Positions 1-8,671 of a stretch of 64,000 nucleotides of DNA are shown here, in pieces. Source of the stretch: Mesodorylaimus sp. YZB2_4. Taxonomy: Eukaryota; Nematoda; Enoplea; Dorylaimida; Dorylaimidae. The notes beneath the pieces are model-generated. The model searched no databases and was not told where the DNA came from. It saw nothing but the letters and a program-made list of their open reading frames with translations. The stretch covers positions 825,998-889,997 of the forward strand of contig JASANH010000220.1 of NCBI GenBank assembly GCA_030248295.1. Reading direction: 5' to 3'. Positions within the stretch are counted from its first letter, which is position 1; each line of letters opens with the position of its first letter. Both the position numbers and the translations under genes were made by a program.

Positions 1-47
1 TCGATTCATCTGTGCGGTAGCGAGTGGTTGGTCGATTGAAGGAAGAG

Positions 48-554
48 ATGGCGGACAAGTTGAAGCTGGAACCGGCCGAGATCGTCTTCCAACCTCCGTA
101 CGAGAAGTCGCAAGTGATCCATAAGGCCACCAATGTCAGCCCGAACCGGATCACGACCAAGATCAAGTGCAGCCACACGGAGAACGTGCAAGCGTCGCCC
201 GTCTTCGCCGTCATCGATCCGAACGAGTCCATCTCGTTGACGTTTCAGTGTCGATTCGCGGACGGCAAACCGAACCCGAAGAGAACGTACATGTTTGGAA
301 TCGTGATCGCCGACGCGCCGGCCGACCAGGCCAAAGATGTGGCCAAAATCAAGGAGGCCTGGGCCAACATCAAAGACTTCACGACCATCAAGCTCATCTG
401 CAAGTTCGGGGCCCAGCCAGCTGCCGAAGCCGCTCCACCCGCCGCCGAAGCTCCACCCGCCGAAGCTGCGCCCGCCGCCGATGCGCCTGCCGCCGATGCA
501 CCCGCAGCCGATGCGCCGCCAGCTGATGCTCCAGCCGATGCTCCGGCCGAATGA
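48..554 (+). CDS. MSP-domain (major sperm protein-like) protein with Ala/Pro-rich tail
   Basis: Single-exon frame of 168 residues. Residues 1-120 or so read as an MSP beta-sandwich: an opening LKLEPAEIVFQPPYEKS strand, then a KATNVSP segment, IKCSHTENV and a late DFTTIKLICKF strand. These match the pattern in nematode sperm proteins and VAP-like proteins. The remaining 45 residues are almost only Ala, Pro, Asp and Glu in short repeats (AADAPAADAP). I start at the ATG at 48; the frame is open upstream to the window edge region, but only with GTG/TTG codons. MSP domains serve either as cytoskeletal polymers in amoeboid sperm or as membrane contact adaptors; no transmembrane anchor is present here, so a VAP role is unlikely. 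A 5' exon outside the window cannot be excluded. Confidence 0.75.
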   Translation: MADKLKLEPAEIVFQPPYEKSQVIHKATNVSPNRITTKIKCSHTENVQASPVFAVIDPNESISLTFQCRFADGKPNPKRTYMFGIVIADAPADQAKDVAKIKEAWANIKDFTTIKLICKFGAQPAAEAAPPAAEAPPAEAAPAADAPAADAPAADAPPADAPADAPAE

Positions 555-2411
555 ACGAGGTGACCAGAGTGACGAGATGATCGATGATGTGCCCTTGATG
601 CGTGTTCGTGCCAAGCGTGTGACTCGGTGCTGTGTTCTGGGATGAGAGAAAGAAAACGTGGTTGCTCGAGCAAATAAGGATGGTAACAGCAAGGCACATA
701 GCCCCACAGGAAATAGCGCACTTCATCATCACAACTCACCATACAGACAAATCACGGCTCGTAGCACGAAGAGCCTGGTATCACGTCGTCCTAGGCTCGC
801 CCTGCCAAACTAAGGCCGACCAGAGGATGGGTCAAGCCACAGACAAGGCCACGCAGTCCACGACGGTTTGCGGAAAGTCCGTCCCCCTATTTCGTTCCCC
901 ACAGTTCGTCCCCGAGCAGTTCGTCCCCTTACACTTAGTCCCCAGACCACATTTTCTATGGGGAGTGGAAGATGCCGCTAAAGCGGACGTCCATTTTTAG
1001 GTGGTCACAGCAAAGCGAAATGGATGAAAGGTAAAAAGGTGGATAGGGGCTGGGGTGCCAAGCACATGCTTTTTTGTGGACGTCCTTTTTGGATGGCCCC
1101 TTCATAAATTTCGCTCCCTCACTTACTCAATTTTGGTAAAATCCTACAGTAGGTTGTGTGCATAAAAACTGATAGTTAAGGGGTGGCGAAAAAGTCACGT
1201 TTTTGTGATGATTTTTATCTGCCCCTCACCTCTTGAAGAATATGATCATCACGGACCTGAAGGCGGCCTGATTATGTCCACTACTGCAGAGACAATGTGG
1301 AGAAAAGATACATTTTAGCTGAAAATGTTTGACATGTGTGCATGTTTTATGCAAGCAGAGTGAGCGAAATATGATTAAATAAAATTCAAGTTGAAACAAA
1401 TGAAAGTGTTTTCTGTGATTTGAAGAACGTTGCACCTTACTCCCTCCCAGCTTCACTCAAGGAAAAAATGAGCTGAAAAAATCTAAATGAGCTTGTTTGG
1501 TCCAGCCCGTTGGTTCCGTGCTCTTAGCTCAAGGACTAGCTATTTCGTAGAACAATAGACTTGCTCGAAAAGCGTTGGTGCCGTACTCAATCTCCCATCG
1601 ACGAATAACGAGGATCAGTGTTATGTCATAAGACCTGTAGTCATTTATTACCTCTTGAATCTTTCTTGAGCTTTCAATATTTGATGTGGGGACGAATGGT
1701 GCGGAGACGATCTGTGGGGACGAACTTTCCGTATCCCGTCCACGACCTCATGTTGAGTTTATTGGCAACGTACCACCAAGGGCCGTATGACTCTCAGCTC
1801 AGGGAGCAGCCGCACGTGTTGACTGTCGAAGGGGTTCAGACGGACCTGAGCTCGAAGTGCTAACAAAGCACGTTCAGACCAGGCACGCAAGACCAGGATC
1901 AGGACCTCAGTCCGATGCCTGCAGACAAAACCGGACTGTAGACTCGATTTCGCTCTTGGCCTCGCGCCGCCCTGACTCAGGAGAGGTGATGGAGTGGCGC
2001 TCCAAATCAGCTCACTGATACGTGCGGAATGACTAGTCCACGCCTATTGCATTTACGAGACTTCCCTCCGCTTTGGATGCTGACGATGAGACGAGCCGAG
2101 TCGAACTCGATGTAGCAGAGAATCCTGATAGGACCCCTGGGTCGTACTGATGATGGGCACTCGGAGGATTTCAGCACCATGATCTCTTCCATACTAGCTT
2201 AACTTTCACATACTGTATGCTCTCCTATATTGTGATGGTGCTCAACACCACACTGGGATGGACTACCAAGTGTAATCTAATAATCGTATGCGAGGGTGCC
2301 CTACACTGGTTCTGGATTTTCCTGTTTCAATAAAGTCATCCGGTCTGGTTGATCCATCAACTGTTATCACGATTATGAATTTGTCATCTTTCGAATAGCC
2401 GTCTCACGCAT
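555..2411. other. Intergenic region with a small transposon, no gene seen
   Basis: No frame in this stretch shows a recognisable protein or convincing splice structure. It contains the transposon described at 865-1737. Confidence 0.5.
865..1737. mobile_element. Non-autonomous DNA transposon (MITE-like), family A
   Basis: The ends form imperfect terminal inverted repeats. The left end starts GGTTTGCGGAAAGTCCGTCC, and the complement of the right end starts GGGATACGGAAAGTTCGTCC, 18 of 22 positions alike. The element is flanked by the direct repeat GTCCACGAC at 856-864 and 1738-1746, which looks like a target-site duplication. Several copies of TTCGTCCCC lie just inside both ends in opposite orientation. 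There is no transposase frame, so it would need enzyme from elsewhere. An 8-9 bp duplication would suit a hAT-type element; the family is inference. Confidence 0.6.
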
Positions 2412-3079
2412 GTGCAGATATCGGTTGGTGAGACATTGTGGAAGAGCATAGCTCCTACAATACAGATGACTGGTGCAAATACGAGCCTGGTCTGTTTTAT
2501 AGTAGGCCATTACCAAATGAGAAGTCACGCAGGCGCACTCCTCCGCCCCCCAGCACACTCGAGGTTCATTGAAGTTGACAGATCGAAACCCAAGGCTTCC
2601 TGGGTTTGGCAAGACTGGCTCGACTACAGCGCGTTCCATGGAGTCCTCGACCTCACACGTCCTCGGTATGGCAAGTGCTGGAAAATAGGATGGTTGCTCG
2701 TCATGGCAACATTCATGGGCATAGCAGTATACAGCACGAAGGAAGTGATCAACGAGTACATCACCAACCCAACAGTCCAGAATTATTGCGAGGAGTCCCT
2801 CACTTCTTTCAAGCTACCAGACGTTGCCGTGGGCACTTATCAAAGGTTCAATTTCACAGAGTTGGAGGCGATGGGGGCCCCGCAATCCCTCATTCAATCG
2901 CTGACATCTCACCTGGAGTTGTCAGACATGACCAGTCTCCTTCGCCAAAACCAAAATAAACAGTTTGTGGAGGGCACGAATCAAGAATACGCCCAATTTT
3001 GTTCGAAAAACCCAAACATCACATTCGAACAAATCTTACGTCGGGCTAGTGTCAAATGCGAAAGTATAGTGAAGGGATG

Positions 3080-3126
3080 TCGACAACAAGGGAAGTCAGG
3101 CCAAGCCTGACTTCCCTTGTTGTCGA
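3080..3126. repeat. Perfect 21-bp-arm hairpin inserted in channel exon
   Basis: Arms 3080-3100 and 3106-3126 are exact inverted repeats separated by CCAAG. Removing 43 bases (one copy of TCGA plus the 39-bp core) joins the upstream codons to TTA GCC CAG in the downstream channel frame. The insertion therefore explains the +1 shift, and TCGA looks like its target duplication. Confidence 0.7.
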
Positions 3127-3470
3127 TTAGCCCAGCCTTATTTGGATCGTGTCTACGGCGTCTGATATCGATACAAAAACACAAAAAATTATAATTCGCC
3201 TCGAAGGTCCTCGCAAAATTATCCTGGACCAGCATCGGAGTTGCAAATGGCCTTGCAAAGTCAAGCTTCGGATCGCGGACGAGTCAAAAGCAGTGCATTT
3301 CGAGGCGTGTTGGTGGAATTCGTGTATCCTGATGAGCCAATGACATTCAGCTACGTGCAAATCCCGCCTAATGTCACTTGCGCTAACTTTAAGCTTCGTT
3401 TTCTGGTAGGCGCCAGAAGGATATAGCTGATTGGGACTAAGTTCCAAAAAAAGAGGGCAGCTGAATAAAC

Positions 3471-4369
3471 GGTATCCGGGCAATTGTTCGCCAGCAATTG
3501 TTCGCCGGGCAATCGTTCGCGGCCAGTTGTTCGCTGGGCAATTGTTCGCCTGGGCTTATTCTTCGCCGGGCAATTGTTCGCCATGGCAGGGTATTTTTGG
3601 TCAATGGGAGGAAGTTATTTCGTGACCTTTATCGTATATGCAGTACACTGCCTTTTGCAAGACGCTGCTATCGTTCCTTTGATAGGTACTTGTCCCCACA
3701 TGTACTTGGAGTTTGGGATTATGGGCTAGTCAAAGCATAGCGGAGCACCTGCTATCACATCCACTAGTCTCTTTCACTGCGACAGAAGGGTATTCTTCCG
3801 GGCATTTTACTTCTTCTTGAGCTACTCCTAAGGTCACTCCTAAGGCCAAGATACAAAGTATTCGCTAAATTTTACTGACGTCTTTGGTTTTTTAAAAATC
3901 GGGTCAGGCAAATCAGAGAAAAGAAGTGGCCGGGTTCGGCGTTTGTTGCGCATCGAAGAGGAATCAGGAACTAGATCAGCAATCCTGGTGGCCCTGGTCA
4001 GCAATTGATTAAAGCAAAATAAATGGCCGGATGGCTGGCTAGAATTATCGCTATTTTAAGTTAAAGACACAGAGCGCCTATCAGCCAATCAGCAATGGGA
4101 TTAGGAAATCATGAGCTTGCCCCTAAAAATCAGGCAAAGTCACCCAGGATGATGGTACTAGTTTTTCTAAATGTATTGCCGACAGATTTGTGTTTTCAGT
4201 AAAAGGATCAGGGTTTTCTGTCGACAATTTTAAATCCTAGGGTGTTGCCTTATCTTCGCATAAAATAGAATCCTTACAAAGTTACTCAGCGAACAATCGT
4301 CCGGGGAACAATTGCCCTGGAGAACAATCGCCCCGCGAACAATTGCCCGGGGAAAATTGCCCGTGATTC
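3471..4369. mobile_element. Non-autonomous DNA transposon (MITE-like), family B
   Basis: The left end has an array of the motif GGGCAATTGTTCGC (about 3478-3590). The right end has the same motif in inverted orientation (about 4287-4365). The direct repeat GAATAAAC at 3463-3470 and 4370-4377 flanks the element, like an 8-bp target duplication. No transposase is present. It lies in the big intron of the DEG/ENaC gene. Length (899 bp) and design resemble family A, although the motif differs. Confidence 0.6.
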
Positions 4370-4394
4370 GAATAAACTGACGTGATAACAAGTT

Positions 4395-4765
4395 TGTCAG
4401 ACAGCGGCGGCGGTGGTGCAGTAGTTCGGCATCCGCCTATCCGTATGGCCTGGTAGAAACCAGCTGAACTCGTCCCGGGTTCGATACAGGAGGTCGGTTT
4501 CCGAACCATAAGCCCCCGCCAGGCCGCTGGTGACTCAGCCAGTACCGCCGAGGTGGTCCGAGTGGTGAGACGAAAGCCAAACGAGGAGACAGTCTCGGCT
4601 TTCGGACACCGACAGGGTTCAAAGCCTGCCAGGATCATCTGGGATGCTCAGTGTCCTGCCCAGGATTCTCTCGCGTGGAGGTGCTCCTATTGGATCCATG
4701 GAGAGGGACGCTGCTGTGTGTGCTGGTCCCCGCGCAGCCTTGCTTATCATATCATGACTGGGGTC
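4395..4765 (+). repeat. tRNA-derived SINE-like repeat, copy 1
   Basis: The head GGTGGTGCAGTAGTTCGGCA resembles a pol III A box, and GGGTTCGATAC downstream resembles a B box. The 3' part (from about 4640: GTGGAGGTGCTCCT ... CTTATCATATCATGACTG) is shared with copies ending near 10480 and 25695. The shared tail suggests mobilisation by one LINE partner. Confidence 0.55.
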
Positions 4766-5203
4766 CGGGTCAAAAAAATTTTAAGCAAAAAATTGTCAGA
4801 CACACACGTCGAAGCCGCGATGGTGCCTTGTCCTCCTCGTGTGGTCTGTTGCAGAATGGGAGGAACTTCTACAATTCTTCTGCTCCAACTAACCTTGAAC
4901 ACTTACGAATAACAGCCTAAACAATCTTTCGCCTCACTAATTCGCTACTAGGCTTTTCTGCCGTTTCTGGCTAACATTTCAACTAAATTCCAACTCACTT
5001 GCTTGTACAGTATGCTTGTTCAGTACTGTATGTCAAGATTATGTTTGGGCACATAGTTAACGTGCAAGAAACTGGTCGATCCAATTGTCCCTCAGAAACA
5101 AATTTACTGCGCCAGCTCAATAAATCCCAGCGACGAAGCTGACCTTGCGCTCCAGGTCGTGGGAGGTTCACCGGTACCGTCGAGATGCTCCAAGCGGAGG
5201 AAA

Positions 5204-5625
5204 GAGTAAGGCTAATCTTAACTGTCTCGCCCATCAGTGAAAGCGCTTCCGGCCTTCAAGGACAAGGTCCCATGCTCCATGCTGGCACTCGACTTTCTGA
5301 GCTGTAGACTATGTAGGCTGGCTACACACGGCACCCTCTCTTTGCGACTCCGCCCGGCGCATCTCCACATGGGCACTGGCAATGGCAATGTTCGGCAATG
5401 AAAGAGTCAACAATCTGGGCACAGCCCAGATTGCCGAACATTGCCATTGCCAGTGCCCATGTGGAGATGCGCCGGGCGGAGTCGCAAAGAGAAGGTGCCG
5501 TGTGTAGCCAGCCTACATGGTCTACAGCTCAGAAAGTCGAGTGCCAGCATGGAGCATGGGACCTTGTCCTTGAAGGCCGTAAGCGCTTTCACTGATGGGC
5601 GAGACAGTTAAGATTAGCCTTACTC
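5204..5625. repeat. Long foldback: 196-bp near-perfect inverted repeat
   Basis: Arms 5204-5399 and 5430-5625 are reverse complements with only a few mismatches and equal length. The 30-base centre contains AATCTGGGC-ACA-GCCCAGATT, which suggests a once continuous palindrome with about 15 bases inserted in the left half. It lies in the intron of the DEG/ENaC gene, so intronic RNA would form a long hairpin. Confidence 0.8.
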
Positions 5626-5901
5626 GCACAAGATCAGGCAAAGCGAACACAGATACTACATGTTAAGCCCCAACTTTGCACTGCAATCTCAAGAGCCGCT
5701 CCACCTATTTGTTTGAAACTTCGCAGGCACTAATGTTTCATCGAGCTTAATATACCCGTATGAGCTTGAGAGCTTGACCGGCCGCCTGCCACTTTTCTTG
5801 CCGATATTTGACATACTTTGCACGATTCAATGCCAATTTTATATATAGGTACACGTTCGGTTTTTTTTTGCAGCACCACATTTACGTAGTCATCCGAAAA
5901 T

Positions 5902-7359
5902 TCATGGCCAATACATGACACGAGTACTATCATATTCTTTTGAGATCTCGTCGCACATGTCAAACCCGATCACCTCGTTCCAATTCACATGCGAGTTTGG
6001 GTGAGCTCTGAAAAATTCCTCTGCAGCGATCAGCTTCAGCGATGGCTGACACACCCAGCGCCGAATTAAACCATGACCATTTGCAGGTGCAATCATGGCT
6101 GAACCAGTCAAGGAGAGATTGTTTGAATCGAATAGATGTCTTGCTGGCAAGGCTGGGGCATTTGGCTGTGGTTCAAGTGTCCAATAGGTGCGAGCAGCTT
6201 CGATAATTTGAGCTCCGATCGCTGTGCTCCCAAATTCTTCTAGCCACCGTGCCAAAGTGTGCACTCGCCAAGTTTTGGCATGATCGAACGATACGCATAA
6301 GTTGACACGATCGTCGTCAATAGTTGATCGATCGTACATAATAATAATCGTGGTCTTGCCATAAAAGGCGTGGTACCAGTCCCGTCGATCATTCATCGGT
6401 ACTTGAATGGATTCCCCTGGAGAGCACGGCCTCAGAACACGATCTTCATGCGAGGACAAATCGTAGGCGACATTAATAAATTCTCGATGACTGGCCATCG
6501 CAGTTTCTCCCTCCGGGTACTTGAGCTTTTGAAATGCCATATGCAGATGATTGCTGCACAGAGGGTCGATATAAGCGAAAAGGGCGTATGCGGTTTGGCC
6601 AAGAGGACAGCGAACAGTTACCAGTCGAAATTTCCGTCCAAGTGCGTCGACTAGCACAATTCGATAAGTCACCAGATTAGTGCATGACTGAAATACAGAC
6701 GCGATTGTACAGGGCGTGACATAACACGAGAATCTCCAATCCCATTCCTGCGGATGGTACCAAATATTTAACAGTGTCATCGCTTCAGATCGAATCAACG
6801 AGCGTCGATCGATACTGAATATTGCTCGACCATCGGGTAGTGGATCGTTGTAAGATACTGCCACGCTGCCTCCAACATGACTCCACGTTCCTTGTCGACC
6901 ATCGGTTAGGCAAGGTGACAGAATACTCTGACTAGCTCGCCATTTCAAGTCCATACTTTGACAGCATTCAATTTTATGCCAACCATTTCTTTGTTCACCT
7001 TTAAGAACGCGTTCGAAATCGGTCGAAATTTTAGTTCGTTTTAACCACGTTTTTACAAAGTCGAAGATCGTAGCTCCGAACTGAAGGGCTGAAAGGGTCG
7101 ACAATGTGGCAAGCCAGCTGATGCTGACCGACATTTCGCTGATGCTGAAACTGGAGTGCAAGGCGAGCACGCAACAATACGATTGTCGTGCAAGAGATGC
7201 CCTGCCTGAAAAAAATATTGTAATGTACAAAAGATAAAAGTTACCAGCAAATAGGATTTCTACAGAATATTTGTAGCTCTCGTGGCTAGAATGCTGCAGC
7301 GGATCCACCATCGCAGTAGTAACTGCATACACATACTCCAGGGCAGCGCCAGCGGCCAT
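5902..7359 (-). CDS. Unrecognised protein gene nested in the channel intron
   Basis: A long minus-strand frame runs from an ATG at 7359 to a stop at 5902. A 39-base GT-AG intron (gtaactttta...ttttttcag, about 7242-7204) interrupts it; because 39 is a multiple of three, retaining it keeps the frame open. The spliced product is about 470 residues. It has several Cys pairs (IECCQS, PCLTDG, SCYVTPC) and one hydrophobic stretch near the N terminus (SISWLATLSTLSALQFGATIF), but no domain I recognise. The start is tentative, since dispersed repeat sequence begins just beyond it (7368). The long open frame in AT/GC-balanced DNA supports a real gene. It is opposite in strand to the host gene. An old transposon-derived gene is an alternative. 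Confidence 0.5.
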   Translation of the reverse strand: MAAGAALEYVYAVTTAMVDPLQHSSHESYKYSVEILFAGNFYLLYITIFFSGRASLARQSYCCVLALHSSFSISEMSVSISWLATLSTLSALQFGATIFDFVKTWLKRTKISTDFERVLKGEQRNGWHKIECCQSMDLKWRASQSILSPCLTDGRQGTWSHVGGSVAVSYNDPLPDGRAIFSIDRRSLIRSEAMTLLNIWYHPQEWDWRFSCYVTPCTIASVFQSCTNLVTYRIVLVDALGRKFRLVTVRCPLGQTAYALFAYIDPLCSNHLHMAFQKLKYPEGETAMASHREFINVAYDLSSHEDRVLRPCSPGESIQVPMNDRRDWYHAFYGKTTIIIMYDRSTIDDDRVNLCVSFDHAKTWRVHTLARWLEEFGSTAIGAQIIEAARTYWTLEPQPNAPALPARHLFDSNNLSLTGSAMIAPANGHGLIRRWVCQPSLKLIAAEEFFRAHPNSHVNWNEVIGFDMCDEISKEYDSTRVMYWP

Positions 7360-7367
7360 GTGTAGTA

Positions 7368-7620
7368 GGTGTGTTTTGCCTGATGAGGGGAAGGTTGTAT
7401 ATCTGGTTGCCTTGACTGCCCGCCGGCTACAGCGCATCAGCCGGGGGCCGTTGCGTTCGTTGGCTATATATATGGGATACGCTCCTCCTGGCGAGGCTGC
7501 AGCCCGTCAGGTTGACGTCTCTGGCTCCTACGAGGCCTGCTTGGAGGGTTTTTGAGACCATCCGCTCCCCTCGGAATCTTGTCCAATGTAGGGCTATTCA
7601 GCCTATCACATGCCAGCTGC
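7368..7620 (+). repeat. Dispersed repeat R3, copy 1
   Basis: It shares GGTTGCCTTGACTG...CGC, then GGATACGCTCCTCC..GCGAGGCT and GTTGACGTCTC with the copies at about 42650-42880 (opposite strand) and 61245-61465. This is a degenerate family of about 250 bp with no coding content. Confidence 0.6.
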
Positions 7621-8349
7621 AATATAGGGCTTTAAAATGATCGCGAATCAATCGATGCAATCAAATGCTCTCTTTCAGGTATCCGAACGCATCAATATCT
7701 TTGAGCGCACTCAAACGCGTCAAGAATCAGATTCGGATGAACTAGCGAAATATGACGAGGACGGTCGTTTCAGCATGGACACGCTTCGTAAAAGCGCCAA
7801 TGGTTGTTACTACGCCATGTGGTCCATAGCCACGGCCAAATATTGCAACTGCACCGAAATGCGTAACATCATCAGGTATCCCTTGTGCGAACCATTCGAC
7901 CTCTGCCCCTCAGCTTACATGTTGAGCATAGTAAATGACACGGCTAGTCTGCAGGAAGCTAATTGCCTCCCGCAATGTAATCGCCGATCGTACTTTATCT
8001 CAGTCAGCTATGTCAATTTCGATGTGGATACGTACAACGAAGTGGTAAATGGGACTGGCGAACATAAATCGAGAAGGATATGATCTTCTTGGACGTGTAC
8101 CAGCCCAAAATGGAATACTTTAAAGTGGAGGAGGTCGAGGTCTACAGCATTATTACATTGGCCAGTAATATCCGAGGGGCCATGGGCTTATGGTGCATGA
8201 GAGATTTTTAAAGTCTAGGTTTAAATGGAACACTCTTACTGATTTTTAGGCTTGCCGCCTCCTTAATGAGCGTTTTACAGATGGCATTTTATTTTACTAA
8301 ATGGATGTCGATCAGATATCAGAACAAGACGCACTTATCGATCGTTTAA

Positions 8350-8671
8350 GCCATCGATTTGATGTGATTGGAAATGCGGCAACTTCGGCAAGAGACGACA
8401 CGATTAGGTGTCGTCAGGGTAATGCTATACTCGGCTGTCGCCTGTACTGCGTCATACAGCACTGTAACAGCTCTCTGCAAGCACGAGTGCACCTACAGTA
8501 CATTACTTAACACGTACGAGTACAGAAAACAACAGAAGATAGTATTCTCTAGGTTTTGCCCGCGATGTATACTTTTCCTGACATTCAGACATTCACCTTT
8601 GGCTTGCTAAACATCACATGTGTCCCCTTGCCCTTGAAATCGTATGGATGTTTACCCTTCTTCCACGGAGC
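8350..8671. other. Short convergent intergenic gap
   Basis: This stretch separates the plus-strand DEG/ENaC pseudogene from the minus-strand receptor gene. I see no gene, repeat or clear polyadenylation signal in it. Confidence 0.4.

Larger units (their letters stand above)
2466..8349 (+). pseudogene. DEG/ENaC sodium channel gene, disrupted
   Basis: The 5' part (to 3078) carries the channel N terminus: DYSAFHGVLDL with the gating His-Gly pair, then the first membrane segment around WKIGWLLVMATFMG and the start of the extracellular domain. The frame then shifts at a hairpin insertion (3080-3126) and continues to 3405 with GPASELQMALQ and a YPDEP..IPPNV segment typical of the family. A TGA at 3163 stands where the YGxC cysteine is expected. 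A 4.3-kb intron (3406-7678) follows in phase 0. The 3' part (7679-8192, 8250-8349) has CNCTEMRNIIRYPLCEPFDLC, the IRGAMGLWLAAS segment before the second membrane helix, and a stop at 8347. A further frame break lies at 8045-8073. The 5' end is uncertain; an upstream exon may exist. Three separate lesions make a pseudogene the best reading, although the splice sites remain intact. Confidence 0.7.

Noticed and set aside
245-742. Minus-strand frames rich in Ala/Gly/Ser opposite the MSP gene
   Set aside because: They mirror the Ala/Pro codon repeats of the MSP tail and show no domain.
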